Shown: positions 1 to 5,538 of the stretch, one piece after another
Layout: every line of letters begins with the position of its first letter
Numbering within the stretch: position 1 is the first letter of the stretch
Source: JAJTFW01 sp031421935
Lineage (GTDB): Bacteria > Bacteroidota > Bacteroidia > AKYH767-A > OLB10
Reading direction: 5' to 3'
NCBI GenBank assembly: GCA_031421935.1
Contig: JANOPQ010000194.1
Span: forward strand, 1 to 7,083
Length of the DNA stretch: 7,083 bases
Made by a program: the position numbers and the translations under genes
Notes under the pieces: generated by a model
What the model saw: the letters and a program-made list of their open reading frames with translations, nothing else
What the model was told of the DNA's origin: nothing
The model's database searches: none

Positions 1-117
1 AGTACAAATGCAAATGCAGAATCCTTTAATGCTAAAATAAAACTCTTTAGAGCCAATCTGCGAGGAGTTAAAGATATTCCCTTCTTCTTGTTTAGAATGG
101 AAAAATTATTTGCTTAG
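1..117 (+). CDS. C-terminal end of an ISL3/ISAon1-like transposase (5' part outside window)
   Basis: The frame starting at base 1 is open for 38 codons and stops at TAG 115-117. It begins STNANAESFNAKIKLFRA and ends FFLFRMEKLFA. The NAESFNAKIK block followed by an FRxxLRGVKDIPFFLFR-type tail is what I recognise as the conserved end of DDE transposases of the ISL3/ISAon1 type that are frequent in Bacteroidota; the Glu of NAESFN would be the last acidic residue of the DDE triad. Only the tail is visible, so it cannot be said whether the gene is intact. The element's right terminal repeat should lie just after the stop. A sequence starting at 118 (TCCCCATAAAATAAGG) is a plausible candidate, but the left end needed to confirm it is not in the window. 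Confidence 0.75.
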   Translation, partial: STNANAESFNAKIKLFRANLRGVKDIPFFLFRMEKLFA

Positions 118-331
118 TCCCCATAAAATAAGGTTGTCCCATTTCTTTACGGCCGGACTCTGCTTCGTTGGAACCATTATTGATTTATTGAATTACAAAA
201 AGATGGCCTTGGAATTCAATCAGTCGCAGGTAATTGAATGCAAGCTGCTGGCCGCTAGTTTCAGGTCTTAATTAAACCTTACTGGATAAATATTCTCTTA
301 ATCTTTGATCGTGCATAAGTTTTTAAGGAAC
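118..331. other. Non-coding stretch between the IS tail and the operon; possible short gene remnant
   Basis: No complete gene is seen. The first ~25 bases may be the right end of the insertion sequence. One + frame stays open from 41 to a TAA at 269-271. Its part outside the transposase reads as a partly hydrophobic peptide (HFFTAGLCFVGTIIDLLNYK) and has no convincing start of its own. It could be the 3' remnant of a gene cut by the insertion, or chance. Bases 272-331 are AT-rich and show no structure I can name. Confidence 0.35.
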
Positions 332-364
332 TTTTGCGTTTAATAAAGTCAATCGTTAAATTTG
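332..364 (+). promoter_or_regulatory. Candidate Bacteroidota-type promoter for the five-gene operon
   Basis: TTTTG at 332-336 and TAAATTTG at 357-364 are separated by 20 bases. This matches the -33 (TTTG) and -7 (TAnnTTTG) elements used by the primary sigma factor of Bacteroidota. Transcription would begin near 369-372, just ahead of the ATG at 378. This favours that ATG over the upstream in-frame ATG at 369, which would otherwise be essentially leaderless. The call rests on a consensus match only; in AT-rich DNA such matches also occur by chance. Confidence 0.4.
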
Positions 365-377
365 GGATATGAATTGC

Positions 378-1241
378 ATGAAAATAGGATTATTTCTTGT
401 TGCTGTTTTCTTATTGAATTCCTGCACCAAGACTGAGCTGGAAACGATCACTGGCAATATAGCGCCTCCTGACACTACGATTGAATCGAATGTTTATGAA
501 GATTATGTAAACAAGTCGTATATCCTCGTGTTAGGTAGAGAGCCTAGTGTATTAGAATTACAGAAAGCAGTAGACAGTTTGAAAATGCATGGGCTAGATG
601 TACAGAGTCGATATAGTTTTTTGAATTCTGTTTTTTCTTTATCCGATTATAAATGGCGCCAAGTAGAAAAGTGGCGAATACAATTGTTGGGAAGTACCGA
701 TTCATCGGATGTGATTACTCAAATGGCCATCTTCGATTTTTTCCTAAATGATTCTACTTATATCACAGTATGGCCTGCGCTGCAGATCGAGAAAGATCGA
801 TTAGACTCTTTATACAATGCTTCCTATGATTACGTGGCCGGCACCATTTCTATTCGACAATTACAATCGCATATGTTGAATAATTATTTTTATGATCAAA
901 TTAATATGGGGGCAGATAATTTTGTTCTTTCTTCATTTCAACATTTTCTGTATAGAAATCCTACCATGTCCGAACTTTTTGGAGGAGTAGGGATGATCGG
1001 AGGAAGTAATGCCGTTTTGTTTTTACAAGCTGGAGCTTCTAAAGAGGATTACCTCAACATCTTTTTTAATTCCGATGATTATTTTGAAGGATCAGTCATT
1101 CGTATATTTAATGATTATTTGTTGCGAGCACCCAATTCAATTGAGATGAGTGAGGCCGCATTGAAATATAAAAATACCTTGAATTTCGAATCTGTGCAGA
1201 AAGATGTGTTAGCAACCGATGAGTTTGTTGGAATTAAATAG
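378..1241 (+). CDS. Lipoprotein with three DUF4214/DUF1549-like helical repeats
   Basis: This is an exported lipoprotein of 287 residues. Its signal peptide MKIGLFLVAVFLLNS ends in lipobox Cys16, with TK after it. The start at 378 gives a classic MK- signal; an in-frame ATG at 369 would add MNC. The mature part is predicted mostly helical and carries three related modules: residues 43-61 (VLGREPSVLEL), 184-200 (FLYRNPTMSEL) and 240-257 (YLLRAPNSIEM). Each is followed by a second block ending in an S/T-x-D/E-Y/F motif (FSLSDY 86-91, NSDDYF 231-236, ATDEF 278-282). That L-x-R-x-P-x-x-x-E-L plus 'S-E-Y' pattern resembles DUF4214 repeats and the N-terminal part of DUF1549, families of unknown biochemical role. 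It is the first gene of a tight operon: two consecutive TAG stops (1239-1244) precede the next gene. It likely binds or scaffolds a partner at the outer membrane or periplasm; this is inference. No catalytic residues are recognised. Confidence 0.8.
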   Translation: MKIGLFLVAVFLLNSCTKTELETITGNIAPPDTTIESNVYEDYVNKSYILVLGREPSVLELQKAVDSLKMHGLDVQSRYSFLNSVFSLSDYKWRQVEKWRIQLLGSTDSSDVITQMAIFDFFLNDSTYITVWPALQIEKDRLDSLYNASYDYVAGTISIRQLQSHMLNNYFYDQINMGADNFVLSSFQHFLYRNPTMSELFGGVGMIGGSNAVLFLQAGASKEDYLNIFFNSDDYFEGSVIRIFNDYLLRAPNSIEMSEAALKYKNTLNFESVQKDVLATDEFVGIK

Positions 1242-1250
1242 TAGATGCAA

Positions 1251-1739
1251 ATGAAAAGAATAAGCACATATGTATTCGTTATCTGTTCTCTACTCTTCAC
1301 TGCCTGTGAGAAGGAGGTTGATTATTTGTATGAGGTAAATCCAGTAGCAGTGCAATCACCCGGAAGTATAAAGTCGAATGCCAAGAGCACGGTCGAATTT
1401 TTAACCATCGCTTGGGCAGATCTTTTCGGAACACAAATTCCACAACAGGAATTGAGCAAATTAAATACCGTGTACGTTGCTTTTGGCGATAAGAAAATGA
1501 TTGAAGATCGCATCTTGTTGAACTTTCTTTCTAAATCGGGTGTGCAAATTCCAGCTCAAACCAATGTTGCTGGTGATACCACTCTCTACATTAATAATAC
1601 TTATAAGAAATTGTTTAATCGCGATGCCAACGCATTCGAGAAATATTATTTGAAGGAACAAATCAGGTTGAATGCATCCATGACAAGTCAAGTAATTTGG
1701 TATGCATTGATGACATCTAATGAGTATCGTTACTATTAA
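1251..1739 (+). CDS. Small lipoprotein with two degenerate copies of the same helical repeat
   Basis: A 162-residue lipoprotein. The signal MKRISTYVFVICSLLFTA is followed by lipobox Cys19 and EKE. ATG 1251 was chosen because it gives the usual MKR start; ATG 1245 would add MQ only. The mature protein has two segments related to those of the upstream gene: residues 54-68 (AWADLFGTQIPQQEL) and 118-134 (YKKLFNRDANAFEKYYL). The second is followed by the terminal block ALMTSNEYRYY, the same S-x-E-Y ending as in the upstream protein's repeats. This suggests the two lipoproteins arose from a common repeat unit and may act together. It lies 9 bp after the upstream stop and 13 bp before the Tat protein gene, so co-translation is likely. 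No enzyme motif is seen. The family was not identified beyond the DUF4214/DUF1549-like pattern. Confidence 0.75.
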   Translation: MKRISTYVFVICSLLFTACEKEVDYLYEVNPVAVQSPGSIKSNAKSTVEFLTIAWADLFGTQIPQQELSKLNTVYVAFGDKKMIEDRILLNFLSKSGVQIPAQTNVAGDTTLYINNTYKKLFNRDANAFEKYYLKEQIRLNASMTSQVIWYALMTSNEYRYY

Positions 1740-1752
1740 ATGAAAAAAGGAA

Positions 1753-3090
1753 ATGGATAGACGTCGGTTTATTAAGAATATAGGACTTACCGCAGCAGGA
1801 GCAATGGCGGCTCCGTATTTATTACCTGGTGGTCGACTGTTTGCAGCGAGTGGTTTACGAAAAGTGAATCACGTGGTGTTCTTGCTTTTTGCAGGAGGTG
1901 TGCGTAATTTGGAATCGGTGCAATTCAATGATGGTAATTTAATGCCAAATATGTTGATCGGTGGAAGTGCAATCTCAAATGATATTTTACCAGCCATGGA
2001 TTTTCTTCCTCCTGGACCACTTTCGCAGCCTTTACAAAATTATGGAACATTGTTTCGTCAGTTTAGATATAAGGAAGGTCCAACAGGACATTATAACGGA
2101 CATACCGTTGCTGTGACTGGACAATACGTAAGTACCGATTTGAATATTCGTGAGGCGCCTCGTAATCCTACTATCTTTGAATATTATCGTAAGCACAATA
2201 GTCCACAGCAAACCGCATTGAATTGTTGGTGGGTTGCGAATACACTTGGACCTTATCCTGCCTTAAATTATTCCAGCGATCCCAATTATGGTGCGGGCTA
2301 TGGAGCGAATTTCATCTCTCCTAATTTTTTAATTTCTCAAGATGGGTTCAATGCGTTAGGAAATCCTGCGTCTTTCACCACGAATGAGCAAGCTGCATTT
2401 GCCAGCATTCGAAATTTTGCGAATGGAAACTTCGATCAGAGTTATACGAATCCATCTGCAGGAATTACGAATTCTCCAGCAGAAGCAGCACAGTTGCAAC
2501 AGTTCATCAGTGATTTATATGCCAAGGCACAGTCGGGGCAATATGTCAATCCCTGGGGTGTTGGAGCTTCCATGAATAACGATATGTTCAATGTGATGTT
2601 TGCCGAAGAAATTATTCAGCGTTTCAAACCTGAATTGTTAACGGTGAATATGCAAGACGTAGATATTGGTCATTTTGATTTTAGTTCGTACGCCAACAAC
2701 ATACGCAAAGCCGATTGGGCAGCTGCGCATTTGTGGAACGTGATACAAAGTACACCTGGTATGGCTAACGATACAGTGATGGTTATAGCCCCTGAGCATG
2801 GAAGAAATTTCAGTCCGAATACTTCCATAGATGCTTACGGTCGATTAGCCTTAGATCATACTTCTCCTTCCGATGGTGTAAGTGGTGATCAAATGGCACG
2901 CGAGATATTTTGTTTGGTGGTTGGTCCGCCAACTGTGGTTAAGCAAGGACTCGTAGTGAATAGTGTGAGTGGAGAAAGTACGGAGATTGTACCTGTCATA
3001 GCTAATCTTTTAGGCTTCGATAATAGTATCCCTGCGAGTGCAGGTATAAAGAATTTTAATCAGTGCGACTTAGCACAAGCATTCTTCTAA
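1753..3090 (+). CDS. Tat-exported DUF1501-like protein (alkaline phosphatase/sulfatase superfamily fold)
   Basis: A 445-residue protein. The N-terminus MDRRRFIKNIG is a twin-arginine signal (D-R-R-R-F-I-K at 2-8), with a hydrophobic segment to about residue 25 and probable cleavage near LFAA (29-32), so it is folded in the cytoplasm and exported by Tat. The rest follows the order of DUF1501 proteins: VVFLLFAGGV (41-50, matching the family's 'IllfLaGG'), TGHYNGHTVAVTGQY (111-125, H113 and H117), DVDIGHFDF (302-310), TVMVIAPEHGRN (341-352) and LDHT (367-370). D304, H307, E348, H349, D368 and H369 are plausible metal ligands by comparison with the alkaline-phosphatase superfamily. The usual 'GGPSxLDxxD' segment reads GGVRNLESVQ, so the first Asp and the Ser are not conserved; Glu54 and Ser55 may substitute, or activity may be lost. 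The substrate is unknown. It sits centrally in the operon, 13 bp after the previous gene and 11 bp before the cytochrome-domain gene. Tat export suggests a cofactor or metal loaded before export. Confidence 0.75.
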   Translation: MDRRRFIKNIGLTAAGAMAAPYLLPGGRLFAASGLRKVNHVVFLLFAGGVRNLESVQFNDGNLMPNMLIGGSAISNDILPAMDFLPPGPLSQPLQNYGTLFRQFRYKEGPTGHYNGHTVAVTGQYVSTDLNIREAPRNPTIFEYYRKHNSPQQTALNCWWVANTLGPYPALNYSSDPNYGAGYGANFISPNFLISQDGFNALGNPASFTTNEQAAFASIRNFANGNFDQSYTNPSAGITNSPAEAAQLQQFISDLYAKAQSGQYVNPWGVGASMNNDMFNVMFAEEIIQRFKPELLTVNMQDVDIGHFDFSSYANNIRKADWAAAHLWNVIQSTPGMANDTVMVIAPEHGRNFSPNTSIDAYGRLALDHTSPSDGVSGDQMAREIFCLVVGPPTVVKQGLVVNSVSGESTEIVPVIANLLGFDNSIPASAGIKNFNQCDLAQAFF

Positions 3091-3101
3091 ACCATCTTGG
3101 A

Positions 3102-4076
3102 ATGAAAAAATTACTTGACTTATTCACATCAGCACTCAAATTTCGAAAACAATATTTTGTTTTTGGGATGTTTGGGTGGATGGTTTTTTTATTTGTGATG
3201 ATGATTTCATCTTGTAAGAAAGAAGAGACACCAGATAATCCTTACGACAATGTGAATTATAATAATGGTGGCAATCAAGATTCAGTTCCTGATCCTGCTT
3301 CCATCACAGGTCTCCATAAAAATATTTTCTTTCCTAAGTGCGCAAATCCTGGTTGTCATGACGGTACGTTTGAGCCCGATTTCAGAACGGTGCAAAGTAG
3401 TTTTTCGACATTGATTTATATGGGCGTAAATAAAAAGACGCTCGACTCAGTTAATTTTTTTAATTACCGTGTTATTCCTAATAATGAAGCAACCTCATTC
3501 TTGATTGAGCGATTAACAACGAGCACTTCCGATTATATGCCGTCAAATGGTGTTCGATTGGGAAGTACGGATATGGGTAATATCAGAAAGTGGATTCAAG
3601 ATGGTTGTCCGGATGTTGATGGAGTATTGCCTCTAAAACCTAATCTTCCTCCTAATATTGTTGGATTCATTGCTACTGACTCCTTATACAATCGCTTAGA
3701 TACTATTCGGCAAAATGGAATTGGTTACTTGCCATTTTATGCTCCCGCTAATAGAAATATGTACCTTGTTTTAGTGGCGTTAGATACTGCAGATGGAACA
3801 ACTGCTACGGATCCCATCAACTTTACTGAGCATAAAATAAAATGGTCATTAGATCCTAATAATTTTACAAATGCTCAAACCATAAATGCATTTTGGAATA
3901 CACCAATACCATTTCCGTATTGGCAAGCCATTATAAATACGAGTCAATGGAGTGTTGGAACTACTGTTTATTTCAGAGTGTACATGAACGATGGATTCCA
4001 AGCTTTGCCCAGCGAACTTCCCAGAAATCAATCGCCCGATTATTATAAAACGTATTTTGCATTTATTGTCCAATAA
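3102..4076 (+). CDS. Lipoprotein with an N-terminal single-heme cytochrome c-like domain (CX4CH)
   Basis: A 324-residue protein. The start MKKLLDLF at 3102 was chosen; a longer frame from 3063 would overlap the previous gene's end and give an untypical N-terminus. A membrane-spanning signal (about 19-35) ends at lipobox Cys38, followed by KKEE. Residues 70-174 look like a small class-I-type cytochrome c domain: heme-attachment motif C80-ANPG-C85-H86 (CX4CH rather than CXXCH), a candidate distal ligand Met146 in DYMPSNG, and the closing helix IRKWIQDGCP (161-170), where W-I-x-x-G-C/A is typical. Similar domains are found in planctomycete PSCyt1 and many Bacteroidota lipoproteins. The C-terminal half (about 185-324) is probably a beta-rich Ig/fibronectin-like domain (YLVLVALDTADG, TVYFRVYMNDG). 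The likely role is electron transfer or redox sensing beside the Tat protein; this is inferred from operon position. An alternative is a heme-free remnant in which the Cys pair forms a disulfide. Confidence 0.75.
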   Translation: MKKLLDLFTSALKFRKQYFVFGMFGWMVFLFVMMISSCKKEETPDNPYDNVNYNNGGNQDSVPDPASITGLHKNIFFPKCANPGCHDGTFEPDFRTVQSSFSTLIYMGVNKKTLDSVNFFNYRVIPNNEATSFLIERLTTSTSDYMPSNGVRLGSTDMGNIRKWIQDGCPDVDGVLPLKPNLPPNIVGFIATDSLYNRLDTIRQNGIGYLPFYAPANRNMYLVLVALDTADGTTATDPINFTEHKIKWSLDPNNFTNAQTINAFWNTPIPFPYWQAIINTSQWSVGTTVYFRVYMNDGFQALPSELPRNQSPDYYKTYFAFIVQ

Positions 4077-4082
4077 AAAACA

Positions 4083-4571
4083 ATGTTGAAAATTCATTCA
4101 CTACATAAAATATTCAAGTGCCCAACAATTGGGTTGCTTTTCTTAGTCGCTGGAATTTTATGGACAACGGGCTGTAAAAAAGACGACGATCCTTTTGCTA
4201 ACAAAGTACCTACCATAGAATTGCTTTCACTTACACCGCAGATGGTTGTAGAGTTTCAAGATTCACTAGTTTTCAATATAAAATACCGCGATAACGATGG
4301 CGACTTAGGTGAAAATAATCCAAACGTCAAAAATTTATTCATTACTGACAATCGCATCGGCATCGTTTACGATTATCGTATTCAACAATTAGCTCCAACA
4401 GGTTCTGCCATTGCTATTGAAGGCACTTTGCAAGTCGTACTAAATTCCGTTGCCCGCACCGACACCAGCCTCGCTCAAGAGTCAGCCACTTTTTCAGTTT
4501 ATGTAAAAGACCGCGCTGGGAATAAGAGTAATACAGTAACCAGCGGAGCAATTACGATTAAGGAACAGTAG
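4083..4571 (+). CDS. Small Ig-like lipoprotein with an acidic DNDGD loop
   Basis: A 162-residue protein, last gene of the operon, starting 6 bp after the cytochrome-domain lipoprotein. The signal peptide carries the hydrophobic stretch IGLLFLVAGILWTTG and ends at lipobox Cys31, followed by KKDDDPF. The mature part reads as one beta-sandwich: PTIELLSLTP (43-52), the strand SLVFNIKYRDNDGDLG (61-76) with an acidic D70-N-D-G-D74 loop of the calcium-binding type, NLFITDNR (84-91), IEGTLQVVL (112-120) and a terminal YVKDRAGNKSN (140-150). I recognise this layout from uncharacterised Bacteroidota lipoproteins; no named function is known to me. Its likely role is adhesive or structural support of the envelope assembly. 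The stop codon TAG touches the first base of the downstream palindrome (4571), so 3' end formation of the operon mRNA may involve that hairpin. Confidence 0.75.
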   Translation: MLKIHSLHKIFKCPTIGLLFLVAGILWTTGCKKDDDPFANKVPTIELLSLTPQMVVEFQDSLVFNIKYRDNDGDLGENNPNVKNLFITDNRIGIVYDYRIQQLAPTGSAIAIEGTLQVVLNSVARTDTSLAQESATFSVYVKDRAGNKSNTVTSGAITIKEQ

Positions 4572-4602
4572 GCTAACCCCAGACTAAAGTCTGGGGTTGG
4601 CT
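4571..4602. repeat. Outer palindrome copy 1 (CCCCAGACT family) at the operon's end
   Basis: Arms 4571-4585 and 4588-4602 are complementary over 15 positions (two G-T wobbles) with a 2-base AA loop; the core is AACCCCAGACT/AGTCTGGGGTT. The first base is also the last base of the lipoprotein stop codon. No T-run follows on either strand, so it is not a canonical intrinsic terminator, though it could block 3' exonucleases or aid termination. Thirteen bases (CTAACCCCAGACT) recur in direct orientation at 5535-5547, and the palindrome core recurs at 5550-5575 on the other side of the transposase gene. This suggests a mobile repetitive (REP/MITE-like) element. Confidence 0.8.
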
Positions 4603-4846
4603 AAAATCACTTGATTAACTTATCGTACTCGCTCGAATAACTTTTTCTAAATGATGATACTCATTGAAGTTAGTGATGTATTAATTAAGTGTAAACATTT
4701 GTAGTCGACTAAAAATGTTTATTTCCGACTATTTAATTTTTTTCTCTCGATTTTTGTTCTTGGATAAATAAATCAAAGCTATCGATGGTTATAAGTTGTC
4801 TATAATTATATAGTGTCTACTTCGCCACTCTAACCTCTGCAACTCT
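4603..4846. other. AT-rich intergenic stretch without a gene
   Basis: No frame has convincing coding character here on either strand, and no tRNA or other RNA gene fold was recognised. The only clear structure is the 30-bp palindrome at 4692-4721, listed separately. A short self-complementary run TATAATTATA lies near 4801-4810. No good TAnnTTTG promoter for the downstream transposase was found, which fits the generally weak expression of such genes but does not prove it. Confidence 0.6.
4692..4721. promoter_or_regulatory. 30-bp near-perfect AT-rich palindrome, possible protein-binding site
   Basis: The axis lies between 4706 and 4707. Of 15 base pairs across the axis only one fails (G4701 opposite A4712). 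The centre is the perfect 10-mer TAGTCGACTA and the outer arms are TAAACATTT and AAATGTTTA. The two-fold symmetry without a loop, and the low GC content, fit an operator for a dimeric regulator better than a terminator. It differs in sequence from the GC-rich hairpins nearby. No regulator gene is present in the window, so the function is open. Confidence 0.5.
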
Positions 4847-5062
4847 GCCCTTCATGGAAGAAAAACTAACGAGTAACTCCGCCCCTCAAGGTCCCTATAA
4901 ACTCCGCCTTTTAAGGCGGAGTTATTAAGCCAATAGAAAAGCCCATCAAGGAAGAAAAACTCATTAATAACTCCGCCTTTTAAGGCGGAGTTATTAATCC
5001 AATAAAAACGCCCATCAAACCAGAAAAACTAACTAGTAACTCCGCCTTTTAAGGCGGAGTTA
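4847..5062. repeat. Tandem array of hairpin units, 69-bp period, REP-like
   Basis: Three hairpins with identical core arms AACTCCGCCTT and AAGGCGGAGTT and a TT loop lie at 4900-4923, 4969-4992 and 5038-5061, exactly 69 bp apart. Copy 2 is a perfect 17-bp-arm hairpin (4963-4979 with 4982-4998). The linkers are also conserved: GCCC followed by TCAA, then AGAAAAACT, at the same distance (28 bp) before each arm in the last two units (GCCC at 4941 and 5010). A first unit begins with GCCC at 4847 and reaches its left arm at 4875-4883, but the rest of its hairpin is missing; the sequence joins directly to the next linker (GCCCCTCAAGG at 4881-4891). That linker is about 9 bp shorter than the others. 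The array ends 45 bp before the RAYT start codon, as expected for REP sequences mobilised by a neighbouring RAYT. Confidence 0.85.
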
Positions 5063-5081
5063 TTGAACTACTAAGCAAACT

Positions 5082-5093
5082 GGGCTTCAGCCC
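5082..5093. repeat. Short GGGCTTCAGCCC hairpin just upstream of the transposase gene
   Basis: Arms GGGCT and AGCCC surround a TC loop, ending 13 bases before the ATG at 5107. In the mRNA it would place a small stable stem in front of the start, possibly lowering translation. It belongs to neither of the other two GC-rich palindrome families in this block. Short, so some chance of coincidence. Confidence 0.5.
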
Positions 5094-5106
5094 TGAAATC
5101 CATCAA

Positions 5107-5538
5107 ATGCCCTACGTAAAAATAATGATCCACCTAGTCTGGGGAACAAAAAACAGAACACCCTTTCTATCCAAAGAAATTAAACAAAAGGTTATCGAAC
5201 ACATTAAACAAAATGCAAAAGCAAAGGGAATATATATCGATAGAATAAACGGACATACAGAACATTTACATGTTTTAATTGGGTTGAAAGCGAGCATGAG
5301 TATTTCAAAAGTGATGCAATTGATTAAAGGAGAATCGGCTTATTGGATAAATAAAGTGAAGCTTACAAAATCAAAGTTTGAATGGGCTGATGAATACTAC
5401 GCAGGTTCTGTAAGCGAATCGATCTTACCAAAAGTGAGAGCGTATATAGATAGACAAGAGGAACATCACAAGAAAAAAACCTTCCTACAAGAGTACGATG
5501 AGTTTATTTCTGCTAGTGATTCGACTCGTGACAACTAA
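5107..5538 (+). CDS. REP-associated tyrosine transposase (RAYT; Y1/IS200-like HUH transposase)
   Basis: A 143-residue single-domain protein, close to the usual length for Y1_Tnp/TnpA-REP proteins. It starts MPYVKIMIHLVWGTKNRTPFL, the conserved first strand of the family. The HUH metal-binding motif is H53-L-H55 within NGHTEHLHVLIGL. The nucleophile is most likely Tyr113 in RAYIDRQEEHH, with Gln117 and the following His pair matching the family's Y-I-x-x-Q-x-x-H-H block. The WADEYYAGSVSES segment (93-105) is also typical. Such enzymes nick and rejoin single-stranded DNA at hairpins. The hairpin array just upstream and the palindromes on both sides are the expected substrates. All motifs are intact, so the enzyme may be active. 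The stop codon TAA (5536-5538) lies inside the downstream repeat CTAACCCCAGACT, so the repeat has supplied or fused to the gene's end. Confidence 0.9.
   Translation: MPYVKIMIHLVWGTKNRTPFLSKEIKQKVIEHIKQNAKAKGIYIDRINGHTEHLHVLIGLKASMSISKVMQLIKGESAYWINKVKLTKSKFEWADEYYAGSVSESILPKVRAYIDRQEEHHKKKTFLQEYDEFISASDSTRDN

Noticed and set aside
1115..1691. Three - strand frames of 61-76 codons under the first two lipoprotein genes
   Set aside because: Antisense to convincing lipoprotein genes, with no signal, motif or start context of their own.
1746..1752. Shine-Dalgarno AAGGA before the Tat protein gene
   Set aside because: It sits only 1-2 bases from the ATG, too close to work, and Bacteroidota rarely rely on such sites.
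1740..1760. Tiny frame MKKGNG starting right after the second lipoprotein's stop
   Set aside because: Six codons only, overlapping the ATG of the Tat protein gene; no sign that it is translated.
3063..3101. Upstream ATG (3063) as start of the cytochrome-domain lipoprotein
   Set aside because: It would overlap the end of the Tat protein gene by 28 bp and put 13 untypical residues before MKKLLDLF; ATG 3102 gives a normal lipoprotein signal.
4571..4602. Canonical intrinsic terminator
   Set aside because: The stem is strong but is followed by AAAATC on the + strand, with no T-run on either strand; it is better described as a repeat-family palindrome.
4847..5062. CRISPR array
   Set aside because: The repeated part includes the linkers as well as the hairpins, so there are no unique spacers; the 69-bp units are near-identical tandem copies.
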